Assembly: GCA_946528555.1 (NCBI GenBank)
Contig: CAMMYS010000029.1
Span: forward strand, 26,258-90,257
DNA length: 64,000 nucleotides
Source of the DNA: an uncultured Mycoplasmatota bacterium
Lineage (GTDB): Bacteria > Bacillota_I > Bacilli_A > RF39 > UBA660
Direction: 5' to 3'
Shown piece by piece: positions 48,049-56,237 of this stretch (positions are counted from its first letter, which is position 1; each line of letters begins with the position of its first letter). Both the position numbers and the translations under genes were made by a program. The notes beneath the pieces are model-generated. The model saw nothing but the letters and a program-made list of their open reading frames with translations. It did not search any database and was not told where the DNA came from.

Positions 48049-48839
48049 TGAAACAAAGAATAATAAGTGCAATAATAGCATTAATAATTGTAGTTCCTCT
48101 TATTATATTAGGAGGCATTCCATATTATATTGGAGTAGGTATATTAAGTATTATAGGTTTTTATGAAATTACTAAAGTATATGATCATGAAAAAGAAATA
48201 CCAACATATATAAAACTAATTGCTTTAGTTACTTATTTATGTTTAATAGCATCATCTATTAGAGAAAGTTATTTCACTCTAGATCATAGATTTATTATTT
48301 TAAATATATTTGCGTGTACACTACCATTAATAGTTTATGATAGAAGTAAATATGATAGTGAAGATTCATTTAAATTATTAGCTACTGTATTATTACTTTC
48401 AATATCATTTAACTTTATGATAGTTATTAGAAATATGAGCTTATATTATTTATTATATGTATTAACCATTACTATTATGTCTGATACATTTGCTCATTTT
48501 ATTGGTACATTAATTGGTAAAAAGAAATTATGTGTTAAGATTTCTCCTAATAAAACAGTTGAAGGTTTTATAGGTGGTGTTTCATTTGGAACATTTTTAG
48601 GAAGTGCATTTTTCTTAACATTTATTAGTACTCAAGCAAATTTATTCTTAGTTATAATTATTTCATTTATATTATCTATTATAAGTGAATTAGGTGATTT
48701 AGTATTTTCTGCTATTAAAAGAAAATATGGTATTAAAGATTATGGAAATATTATGCCAGGACATGGTGGAGTTTTAGATAGATTAGATAGTTTTATATTT
48801 GCAATCCTTGCATTTTCGTATTTAGTATCATTCTTTTAG
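48048..48839 (+). CDS. cdsA: Phosphatidate cytidylyltransferase
   Basis: CdsA makes CDP-diacylglycerol from CTP and phosphatidic acid, the precursor for PgsA (29231). The 263-residue membrane protein has about seven spans, SDTFAHFIGTLIGKKKL and the C-terminal signature DLVFSAIKRKYGIKDYG followed by MPGHGGVLDRLDSF. The start is GTG 48048 after AAAGGAG. rseP follows 10 bases later, as in the usual cdsA-dxr-rseP order but without dxr. Confidence 0.96.
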   Translation: MKQRIISAIIALIIVVPLIILGGIPYYIGVGILSIIGFYEITKVYDHEKEIPTYIKLIALVTYLCLIASSIRESYFTLDHRFIILNIFACTLPLIVYDRSKYDSEDSFKLLATVLLLSISFNFMIVIRNMSLYYLLYVLTITIMSDTFAHFIGTLIGKKKLCVKISPNKTVEGFIGGVSFGTFLGSAFFLTFISTQANLFLVIIISFILSIISELGDLVFSAIKRKYGIKDYGNIMPGHGGVLDRLDSFIFAILAFSYLVSFF

Positions 48840-48849
48840 GAGGCAATAA

Positions 48850-49917
48850 ATGAATACAATTATTACTATATTAATATTATGTGTTATTCTAGGAATAATC
48901 ATATCTGTACATGAATTTGGTCATTTTATCGCAGCTAAAAAGAGTGGGGTTTATGTTGAAGAGTTTTCTATTGGTATGGGACCAATTATATGGAAACATA
49001 AACCAAAGAAAAGTGAAACAACTTATTCTTTAAGAGCATTTCCAATAGGTGGATTTGTTGCTATGGCAGAAAAAGCTGATCCAAGCAATAAAAAACTTAA
49101 AAAAGATCAAATATTGGAAAATAAAAGTTTCTTTCATAACTTATGGGTATTTATAGATGGTATTGTTTTTAACTTTTTACTTGCAATAGTATTATTCTTT
49201 ATAAGTGGTTTATTATATGGAAGACCAATTAGTCAAGCAATAGTTAGTTCAGTACCTGAAGATGGAGCAGCTTATAAAGTTGGAATTGAAGCAGGGGATC
49301 AAATTATTAAAGTTAATGGCGCTAAGATAGAAACACTAGATGATTTCTTATTAGAGGCATCTGCTAAAAAATTACAAGATAGTTATACTTTCACAGTTAA
49401 AAAAGCTGATGGTAGTGTAGTTGATTATAATATTTATCCTGATGTAAAAAAAGATAAAAATGGTAAAGAAGAATCAAGAATATATGGAATTATGTTTAGT
49501 GGTTCTACATATAAAAAAGGATTTGGACAAGCTATTATTTATGGATTTACAGGTTTTTGGGATAATTTCAAAACTATATTTAAAATATTAGATTCATTGT
49601 TTACTGGAAAAGTATCAGCAAATAGTTTAAGTGGTCCAGTTGGAATTTATTCACTTGTTGATAGTGTTAAAGCTCAAGGATTAGAAATGTTAATATATTT
49701 AACTGCTTATTTAAGTATAAATGTTGGTATAGTTAACTTAATACCAATTCCTGTATTTGATGGTGGTAGAATATTTATTCTTATAATTGAAAAAATAATT
49801 AAAAGAAAAACAAGCGATAAACTTGAATATATATTAAATATGGTTGGTTTTGGATTAATGATTTTATTGATGATTTATGTAACATTTAATGATATAATAA
49901 GGCTCGTGGTGAAATAG
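48850..49917 (+). CDS. rseP: RIP metalloprotease RseP (site-2 protease)
   Basis: This zinc intramembrane protease cleaves membrane proteins such as anti-sigma factors or leftover signal peptides. The 355-residue protein has HEFGHFIAAKKSGVYVEEF (HExxH, about residues 21-25), a PDZ domain (GIEAGDQIIKVNGAKIETLDDF), and the C-terminal NLIPIPVFDGGRIF motif supplying the third ligand. AGGAGG precedes ATG 48850. Confidence 0.96.
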   Translation: MNTIITILILCVILGIIISVHEFGHFIAAKKSGVYVEEFSIGMGPIIWKHKPKKSETTYSLRAFPIGGFVAMAEKADPSNKKLKKDQILENKSFFHNLWVFIDGIVFNFLLAIVLFFISGLLYGRPISQAIVSSVPEDGAAYKVGIEAGDQIIKVNGAKIETLDDFLLEASAKKLQDSYTFTVKKADGSVVDYNIYPDVKKDKNGKEESRIYGIMFSGSTYKKGFGQAIIYGFTGFWDNFKTIFKILDSLFTGKVSANSLSGPVGIYSLVDSVKAQGLEMLIYLTAYLSINVGIVNLIPIPVFDGGRIFILIIEKIIKRKTSDKLEYILNMVGFGLMILLMIYVTFNDIIRLVVK

Positions 49918-49918
49918 T

Positions 49919-50290
49919 ATGCAAAATGAGTATTTAGACAATAAAGTTATACTTAAATATTGTCCTAATTATTATAGAATTATTAATGAAGAATTTTATG
50001 ATTTAGATTTTGTTAGTGATAAAGTTATTCAAGTATTACAATCTTACATATTTAGTGTAGATATTAAAAATAAACCTGAATTAAAGAGAATAACAGAACT
50101 TGATAAAGCACTAGTTAGATACTTTGATGATAGAGAATTTAAAACATATTTAACTAATCATTTAATAGCATTAAAAGTTTCTAAAAAAGAACCAAATATT
50201 ATGAGATTTATTGCTATGTCAATAATTGGTGCTTATGAAAAATATTTAGAAGGATTTACAAGAAATTTATACATCTCTAAGTGGATATAA
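49919..50290 (+). CDS. Hypothetical cytosolic protein
   Basis: This 123-residue helical protein is not recognised. It contains YCPNYYRIINEEFYDLDFVS, FDDREFKTYLTNHLIALKVS and ends FTRNLYISKWI. It starts one base after the rseP stop, with GGTGA as binding site inside rseP, so it is the last gene of that operon. tRNA-Arg begins 12 bases downstream with no terminator between, so the tRNA may be cut from the same transcript. Confidence 0.6.
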   Translation: MQNEYLDNKVILKYCPNYYRIINEEFYDLDFVSDKVIQVLQSYIFSVDIKNKPELKRITELDKALVRYFDDREFKTYLTNHLIALKVSKKEPNIMRFIAMSIIGAYEKYLEGFTRNLYISKWI

Positions 50291-50302
50291 ATTTCTTTTT
50301 AT

Positions 50303-50379
50303 GTCCCTGTAGCTCAGTTGTATAGAGCACCTCCCTCCTAAGGAGGTTGTCGCTGGTTAGAATCCAGTCAGGGACGCCA
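50303..50379 (+). tRNA. tRNA-Arg (anticodon CCT) with altered D and T loops
   Basis: 77 bases with encoded CCA. Acceptor GTCCCTG/CAGGGAC is fully paired; the anticodon loop CTCCTAA carries CCT within a CCTCC/GGAGG stem. The D loop reads AGTTGTATA, with T at position 19 where G is normal, and the T loop reads TTAGAAT, with A at 56 where C is normal. Confidence 0.9.
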
Positions 50380-50569
50380 GATAGAATAGCAAAAAGCCCT
50401 TACATATAAGTTAAACAGGGTTTTTTATTTTTATTAGTAATTATCACAAATTATCATAAAGTGTTATTATTTATGGCACATTTTATATCACACGCATTAA
50501 AAATGTAAGTCAATTTATCAAAGCGTAATTAAAAGAACTATTACAGTTCTTTTTTTTATTTAAATGTAG
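50380..50569. other. Gene-free stretch after tRNA-Arg
   Basis: 190 bases without a gene. A possible terminator with a G-T pair lies at 50394-50426 (AAGCCCT/AGGGTTT, long loop, T6). A second hairpin AAAGAACT/AGTTCTTT lies at about 50531-50553 with T8. Between them TTATCACAAATTATCATAAA and GGCACATTTTATATCACAC are imperfectly repeated A/T-rich words. Stretches of this kind behind a tRNA can be scars of integrative elements, but no integrase coding remnant was identified. Confidence 0.4.
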
Positions 50570-50575
50570 TATAAT
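50570..50575 (+). promoter_or_regulatory. -10 box of an apparently leaderless gene
   Basis: Consensus TATAAT. Normal initiation 7-9 bases downstream falls at 50582-50584, only 2-4 bases before ATG 50586, and no Shine-Dalgarno sequence is present. Confidence 0.6.
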
Positions 50576-50585
50576 AAAATACGAT

Positions 50586-52040
50586 ATGAAAAGTAAATTA
50601 TTTAGGACAATTCTTATAGTAGTAGGTTCTATATCTGCATTTATAATTTCATATAAAGCATATGATTATTTTTTTGTGTATCATGTTGAGATGAATGGTG
50701 ATAATATTATTAAATCTAACTTTAAAGATACGTTTGATGATCCTGGGGTTACTGTTAGATATAGAGGTAAAAAATTTAAAAACTATAAAGTTCATTCTGA
50801 TATAAATATTAATAAAGAAGGAAAGTATTTTGTTGATTATTTAATTGGTAAGAAAAAGATAACTAGAGAAGTAGATGTAGAAGATATTAAAGGTCCTAAT
50901 ATATTATTAAATGGAGGTAATTTATATTTACTTTCTTATAATAAAGAATATGAAGAACCTGGCTTTAAAGCAATAGATAATACTGATGGAGATGTAACAG
51001 AATTGGTTACTGTTAGTGGTTCAGTTGATTCTAGCAAGCTTGGTGAATATAAAATTACTTATGAAGTAGAAGATTCTAAAAAGAATAAAAGTGTAGTTGA
51101 AAGAATTGTTAAAGTAGTGGATGATGAAAAACCTGTAATTGCTTTTAAAAATCCATTATACATGTTTTCTATAAAAGGTAAAAAAGTTGATTTAAATGAT
51201 TTTACTGCTATTGATAATTATGATGGAGATATCACTAAAAATGTTAAAGTTGATGGTGAAGTTGATATTAATAATAATGGTATTTATGAAATAAAATATA
51301 GTGTTTCTGATAGTAATGGAAATAAAACTATTGAAACAAGAAAAATAATGATTCAACCTAAAAATAAAAAAGGAATACCAGTTCTTATGTATCATTGGTT
51401 TTATGATGATACTAAAGGTGAAAAAGCTGGTACTTCAAATACACATAATTATATTTCTAAAACTAATTTGATTGAACAACTTAGATATTTAAAAGAAGAA
51501 GATTTTTATTTTCCAACATGGAAAGAATTAAATGATTATATTGATGGAAAGATAGATTTACCTGAAAAGAGTGTTATTATTACTGATGATGATTGTGTTA
51601 AATCATTTTTTGAAATAGCATTACCTGTATTTCAAGAATATGAAGTGCCTGTTACATCATTTTGTATTACTTATAAAAAAACATGGAAAGATTATAAAGA
51701 CGCTCCATATTTAGAATTTCAATCTCATACTGATAATTTACATGTTAGAAAATGTAAAGGTACTAAGTGGGATGGCGCAGTAATGTGTACTGATTATGAA
51801 ACTATATATAAAGATATTCAAAAATCTGTTAATAAAATAGGAAGTAGTTATGTATTTGCATATCCATTTGGTCATTATAATGATGATACTATTCAAGCTT
51901 TAAAAAATAATAATGTTGTATTAGCATTTACTATAAATAGTGGTAGAGTTACCAAAGGGTCTAATAAATATAAATTAAAAAGAGTAAGAATATCTAAAGA
52001 TACAAATATTGAAAAATATAAGAAATTATTAACAAAATAG
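50586..52040 (+). CDS. Membrane-anchored polysaccharide deacetylase with Ig-like repeats
   Basis: The 484-residue protein has an N-terminal anchor (residues 6-24), three Ig-like/DUF5011-type repeats (about 30-255; VDYLIGKKK, KITYEVEDSKKN, IKYSVSDSNGN each close a repeat) and a NodB deacetylase domain (about 258-484). Catalytic motifs appear intact: ITDDDC (Asp334-336; usually TFDDG) and SHTDNLH (His381, His386). It probably deacetylates peptidoglycan or another surface glycan. No ribosome binding site precedes ATG 50586, so its mRNA is probably leaderless. Confidence 0.85.
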   Translation: MKSKLFRTILIVVGSISAFIISYKAYDYFFVYHVEMNGDNIIKSNFKDTFDDPGVTVRYRGKKFKNYKVHSDININKEGKYFVDYLIGKKKITREVDVEDIKGPNILLNGGNLYLLSYNKEYEEPGFKAIDNTDGDVTELVTVSGSVDSSKLGEYKITYEVEDSKKNKSVVERIVKVVDDEKPVIAFKNPLYMFSIKGKKVDLNDFTAIDNYDGDITKNVKVDGEVDINNNGIYEIKYSVSDSNGNKTIETRKIMIQPKNKKGIPVLMYHWFYDDTKGEKAGTSNTHNYISKTNLIEQLRYLKEEDFYFPTWKELNDYIDGKIDLPEKSVIITDDDCVKSFFEIALPVFQEYEVPVTSFCITYKKTWKDYKDAPYLEFQSHTDNLHVRKCKGTKWDGAVMCTDYETIYKDIQKSVNKIGSSYVFAYPFGHYNDDTIQALKNNNVVLAFTINSGRVTKGSNKYKLKRVRISKDTNIEKYKKLLTK

Positions 52041-52063
52041 AGTATAATATTATTGGAGGTAAT

Positions 52064-52609
52064 ATGAAAAGTAAAGTTAAAGAAAATGAATCAACATTAA
52101 TAATTGTTTTATTAGGATTAGGTTTATTTGTACCAGCTTTTTTAAATCAATTAACATTCTTAGGAACAAATAGACAATTAATCGTAGGAACAATAGTAAA
52201 TGCAGCATTATTTACATGTGCATTAAAGGTAAATGATCCTAAAAAAATAATAGCATTATCTGTATTACCATCAATTTCTAGTATGGTTACAGGATTAATG
52301 TTTAGTGGATTAACATTATATTCAAAAGTTATGTTACCGTTTATATGGGCAGGTAATTTAGCATTAATATTATGTGTTAAATATTTCATTTCAAGATTTA
52401 AGTTTATTCCTTCTAGTATAGTAGCTATTATTATAAAAGTTGGAATTATATACGGTGGTTTTAAATTAATGAGTAATATGATTAGTTTTCCACCAAAAGT
52501 AAGTACTATGTTTGGAACTATGTTTGGTATTAATCAAGTTTACACAGCAGTTATGGGATTAATATTAGTTCTAACAATAATTGGTGCTAAGAAAATGCAT
52601 GAGGAATAG
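52064..52609 (+). CDS. Hypothetical multi-span membrane protein (ECF/"iron hydrogenase"-type)
   Basis: The 181-residue protein has about five to six membrane spans. NQLTFLGTNRQLIVGTIVNA, ALSVLPSISSMVTG and LPFIWAGNLALIL resemble a Firmicutes membrane family often labelled iron hydrogenase in databases, although it lacks Fe-S cysteine motifs, and related in topology to ECF substrate-binding components. Function is not known. GGAGG precedes ATG 52064, and it follows the deacetylase by 23 bases. Confidence 0.62.
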   Translation: MKSKVKENESTLIIVLLGLGLFVPAFLNQLTFLGTNRQLIVGTIVNAALFTCALKVNDPKKIIALSVLPSISSMVTGLMFSGLTLYSKVMLPFIWAGNLALILCVKYFISRFKFIPSSIVAIIIKVGIIYGGFKLMSNMISFPPKVSTMFGTMFGINQVYTAVMGLILVLTIIGAKKMHEE

Positions 52610-52634
52610 GAATTTGAAAATAATTCCTTTTTTT
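52608..52634 (+). terminator. Intrinsic terminator after the 52064 gene
   Basis: 7-bp stem AGGAATT/AATTCCT (52608-52614 with 52622-52628), 7-base loop, T7. Confidence 0.85.
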
Positions 52635-52650
52635 ATGTAATAATTTGTAG

Positions 52651-52656
52651 TATAAT
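52651..52656 (+). promoter_or_regulatory. -10 box of the prepilin-like gene
   Basis: Consensus TATAAT, 27 bases before ATG 52683; no good -35 seen. Confidence 0.5.
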
Positions 52657-52682
52657 TTATTTTAGAATAGGAGTGTACTATT

Positions 52683-53951
52683 ATGAACAAAAAAGGTTTT
52701 ACACTAATTGAAGTAGCTGTAAGTGTAGTTCTTGTTAGTATAGTAATGGTTTCATTAACAGCAACTTTAGTTGAAATAAAGAAAAAATCAGAAACAGTAA
52801 GTTCTAATACAAATGCCATTGTATATAGTGCAGTAGTGTCTAAAGCATTAAATGGTGACATTATTAAAAATGAAGGTATTAAGTTTGTTGAATGTGATGT
52901 TAATGGTGGTGAGTGTGGACTTGTACTTGGAAACAATTCAAGAAGATGGCTTGGCATTGTAGATACTACTGATAAAAGAGAAGCTACAATATATCAAGAT
53001 TCTGCAGATAATAATTACTATTTAAAAGTTGGTAATAAATATATAGGTGTTATAGCTGTAGAAGGTGAACCTAAAAAGACAGGTAATAAAATTAATTGTA
53101 CAAATACTACAAATACAGTAAAAGCAAATTGTTTAAGTGTTTCAATTAATAATACTACATGTACATGTTTTAAAGAGAGAATATCTTCAACACTTATTTA
53201 TTTAGATAATACTCCAGTTAATAATACATCTCTTGTAACTACAAATACACATGAATCAAACAATCAAATAGCAAATTATGAAGATCCAAATATAACAATT
53301 AAATATATTAAAACATTATCTTATACAAGAACATTTAGGAAGACAGATGATGAAAAAGATAATTTAAGAGTATCTACAGATGGATATGGTTTTTCAAGAA
53401 TATATCATGATCAATATGTATATCAAGATCCATCAAATGCTCAAGCTAAAAATGTTTTAACTAAATTAACAATTGGCATTTATGATGGAATTGATAGTAA
53501 TGATCAAACATATAATGTTTTATTAAATTCCTCATCAAGAATAGATAAGAATTCTCCAACAGTTGGAACAAAATATACTATTAATTTAGATAGCGTTGGT
53601 AACTTATATAGAAGTGATGGTAGTGGAATTCAAGATCCACAAGGTGTTGTACAACCAGTTGTTAGTTTTCCAAGAGCAGGTGTTCAAGCAATTACAAGAT
53701 TCCAAGAAAAGTTTAATATTGGTTTTGACGCAACATATTATAGTTCTGGTGAATCTATAACAATACAAAGTATTACACCACCAACATGTTCAGCAACAAA
53801 TAATACTGCTGCATGTTATGGAAAAACATTTAGAAAGTATACAACAGCTAGAGATTGTGCTGGGGTAACAGTAATAGATAACACTGGTAAAATAGTAGCG
53901 CCATCTAATTATTTTCAAAATGATGATACTTTATATGCATGTTGGCAATAA
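52683..53951 (+). CDS. Prepilin-like protein with large outer domain and InlB-type tail
   Basis: The 422-residue protein opens with MNKKGFTLIEVAVSVVLVS, a textbook type IV prepilin N-terminus: positively charged leader, Gly-Phe cleavage site, Glu5 and a hydrophobic helix. The outer domain has cysteine-rich stretches (NCTNTTN, TTCTCFKER, PPTCSATNN). The last 60 residues (YGKTFRKYTTARDC up to NDDTLYACW) resemble the end of an InlB/Listeria-Bacteroides beta repeat. No pilin assembly ATPase or prepilin peptidase is in the window. AGGAG precedes ATG 52683. Confidence 0.78.
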   Translation: MNKKGFTLIEVAVSVVLVSIVMVSLTATLVEIKKKSETVSSNTNAIVYSAVVSKALNGDIIKNEGIKFVECDVNGGECGLVLGNNSRRWLGIVDTTDKREATIYQDSADNNYYLKVGNKYIGVIAVEGEPKKTGNKINCTNTTNTVKANCLSVSINNTTCTCFKERISSTLIYLDNTPVNNTSLVTTNTHESNNQIANYEDPNITIKYIKTLSYTRTFRKTDDEKDNLRVSTDGYGFSRIYHDQYVYQDPSNAQAKNVLTKLTIGIYDGIDSNDQTYNVLLNSSSRIDKNSPTVGTKYTINLDSVGNLYRSDGSGIQDPQGVVQPVVSFPRAGVQAITRFQEKFNIGFDATYYSSGESITIQSITPPTCSATNNTAACYGKTFRKYTTARDCAGVTVIDNTGKIVAPSNYFQNDDTLYACWQ

Positions 53952-53975
53952 AAGGTGCTTTTAAGCACTTTTTTT
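53951..53975 (+). terminator. Intrinsic terminator after the prepilin-like gene
   Basis: Stem of up to 10 bp with one G-T pair (53951-53960 with 53963-53972; innermost pairs open as loop), then T run. Confidence 0.78.
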
Positions 53976-53978
53976 ATT

Positions 53979-53987
53979 TGCTATAAT
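53979..53987 (+). promoter_or_regulatory. Extended -10 promoter of leaderless recD2
   Basis: TGCTATAAT, hexamer 53982-53987. Initiation 6-9 bases downstream falls at 53993-53997, at or just before ATG 53997. Confidence 0.68.
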
Positions 53988-53996
53988 ATATGTTGT

Positions 53997-56153
53997 ATGA
54001 AAAAGTATATTCTAGGTAGTATTAGAAAAATTATATTTGAAAGTAATAGTGGTCCATATAAAGTTGGACTTTTTAGAGTGAAAGATACTAACTGTAGTGA
54101 ATATGAAGAATATGTAGGAAAAGTAATTGGATTTACTGGTTCTTTTGTAGATATAAATAATGATTTAGATTATGTTTTATATGGACAAATGGTTGAACAT
54201 CCAAAATATGGTTTACAATTTTCATGTGAATCATATGAAGTAAAAGAACCAAGTAATGAAGAAAGCTTAATATTATATTTAAGTAGTGGTATGTTTAAAG
54301 GAATAGGTGTTAAAACTGCTAAAAATATTGTGTCTACTTTTAAAGATAAAACGATTGATGTAATTAAAAATGATTATGAAGAATTAATAAATGTAAGTGG
54401 TATGAATATGAAAAAAGCAATAGAACTTCATAATAAAATTGTTGATAGTACTACTAATCAAGATTTAATTATTAAACTAAATTCATATGGTTTTAGTGTA
54501 AAAGAAGCTATTGATTTAATATCTATTTATGGAAATACTTTAATAAAAACTATAAAAAATAATATTTATGAATTAACAGAATATGTATCATTTGAAAAAA
54601 TAGATAATATATTTCTTTCAAATAATAAAGAAGATAATCCATATAGAGTAGAAGCATTAATAAAACATAATTTATATAATATGTGTTATGAAAATGGAGA
54701 TACTTTAATAAATATAGATGAATTATTTTTAAGAATGAAAAAGTGTTTTAAAAATACATTTACATCAAGTACATATTTATCTTATATAAACAAATTAATT
54801 AATGATAAAGTTATTTATAAGATAAATGAATATGTAATGTTAGATAAGTTTTATGATGCTGAAACATCTATAATAACAAGTATTAAAGCAATTAATAGTA
54901 TTAAAAATAGTGTTAAGGAAACTAAATTAGATAATAATTTATTTGCTTATCAAAAAGAATATTCTATTAATTTTGGTGAAGAGCAAATTGAAGCAATAAA
55001 AGGTGCTTTAAAAAATAATTTTTATATTATAACTGGAGGTCCTGGAACAGGAAAAACAACTATAATAAAAGCAGTAGTTAATTTATTAAAAAGTTATGAT
55101 AATTTAAAGGAATCAGATATTGCATTACTTGCTCCAACTGGAAGAAGTGCTAAAAGAATGAGTGAAAGTGTTGGTATGTATGCTAGTACTATTCATAAAT
55201 ATTTAAAATGGAATAAAGAAACAGAAACATTTCAAGTAAATGATTATAATAAATCTCGCGAAAAAGTTATTATTGTAGATGAAGCTAGTATGATAGATAT
55301 ATTCTTATTTGATAGTTTATTAAAAGGAATACATTTAAGTTCTAAATTAATTTTAATAGGTGATGAAAATCAATTACCATCTATTGGTCCTGGAGATATA
55401 TTATATGATTTACTTAGAATGGATGGTATTAAGAGTAAATGTTTAAATAAGATTTATCGTGTTAAAAAAGATAGTTATATTAATACATTAGCATCTGATA
55501 TAAAAGATAAAAAAGTATTTGAAAGCATTGAAGACTTTAGTGACTTTAAGTTTATACAAAGTAGTGATGAAGATATTTATTCATACATAAAAGAAATTAG
55601 CAATAAGATTAAAGATAAAAAAATTAATATAGATAATTATCAAGTATTAGCTCCTATGTATAAAGGATATAATGGAATAGATAATTTAAATAATTTAATG
55701 GCAGAAATATTTAATAATAAAAATGATCCATATCAAATAGGTGATAAATACTATAGAGTAGGAGATAAAGTAATCCAACTTGTTAATGATGTAGATAATA
55801 ATGTATTTAATGGTGATATTGGTTATATTGACAGTATTTATTATATTGATAAGAAACTATATGTCACAATAGATTTTATGGGTACTAAAGTTACATATAA
55901 AAATGGTGAATTTGACAGATTTAATTTGGCTTATGCTATTAGTATTCATAAAGCACAAGGTAGTGAATATGATAATGTTGTTGTAGTACTTGCTAAGAGT
56001 TTTAAAAGAATGTTTTATAATAAATTAATATATACAGCTGTAACAAGAGCAAAAAAATCTCTTATAATAATAGGATCATTAGATTCATTTAATGATTCTA
56101 TACAAACAACTTATTCACAAAAGAGAATTACATATATGAAACTTGCAAAATAA
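53997..56153 (+). CDS. recD2: RecD2-type ATP-dependent DNA helicase
   Basis: RecD2 is a 5'-3' superfamily 1B helicase that works without RecBC, supporting repair and fork progression. The 718-residue protein has an N-terminal OB-like and helix-hairpin-helix region (KGIGVKTAKNIVSTF), Walker A ITGGPGTGKTT (about residues 345-355), APTGRSAKRMSE, DEASMID (motif II), IGDENQLPSIGPGDIL (motif III), SIHKAQGSEYDNVVV and YTAVTRAKK (motif VI). ATG 53997 has no Shine-Dalgarno and lies 10 bases after a -10 box, so translation is probably leaderless; upstream in-frame codons precede the promoter. Confidence 0.93.
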   Translation: MKKYILGSIRKIIFESNSGPYKVGLFRVKDTNCSEYEEYVGKVIGFTGSFVDINNDLDYVLYGQMVEHPKYGLQFSCESYEVKEPSNEESLILYLSSGMFKGIGVKTAKNIVSTFKDKTIDVIKNDYEELINVSGMNMKKAIELHNKIVDSTTNQDLIIKLNSYGFSVKEAIDLISIYGNTLIKTIKNNIYELTEYVSFEKIDNIFLSNNKEDNPYRVEALIKHNLYNMCYENGDTLINIDELFLRMKKCFKNTFTSSTYLSYINKLINDKVIYKINEYVMLDKFYDAETSIITSIKAINSIKNSVKETKLDNNLFAYQKEYSINFGEEQIEAIKGALKNNFYIITGGPGTGKTTIIKAVVNLLKSYDNLKESDIALLAPTGRSAKRMSESVGMYASTIHKYLKWNKETETFQVNDYNKSREKVIIVDEASMIDIFLFDSLLKGIHLSSKLILIGDENQLPSIGPGDILYDLLRMDGIKSKCLNKIYRVKKDSYINTLASDIKDKKVFESIEDFSDFKFIQSSDEDIYSYIKEISNKIKDKKINIDNYQVLAPMYKGYNGIDNLNNLMAEIFNNKNDPYQIGDKYYRVGDKVIQLVNDVDNNVFNGDIGYIDSIYYIDKKLYVTIDFMGTKVTYKNGEFDRFNLAYAISIHKAQGSEYDNVVVVLAKSFKRMFYNKLIYTAVTRAKKSLIIIGSLDSFNDSIQTTYSQKRITYMKLAK

Positions 56154-56178
56154 AATATAGTTATAAACTATATTTTTA
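56153..56178 (+). terminator. Intrinsic terminator after recD2
   Basis: 10-bp stem AAATATAGTT/AACTATATTT (56153-56162 with 56166-56175), 3-base loop, T-rich tail. A weak, A-T-rich stem. Confidence 0.65.
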
Positions 56179-56183
56179 TTTTA

Positions 56184-56212
56184 TTGTTTTAATAACAAAA
56201 ATATTGTATAAT
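56184..56212 (+). promoter_or_regulatory. Promoter of the AI-2E-family gene
   Basis: TTGTTT (56184-56189), 17-base spacer, TATAAT (56207-56212). Confidence 0.65.
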
Positions 56213-56237
56213 TAATTATTATGGGAGAGTAAGAAAT

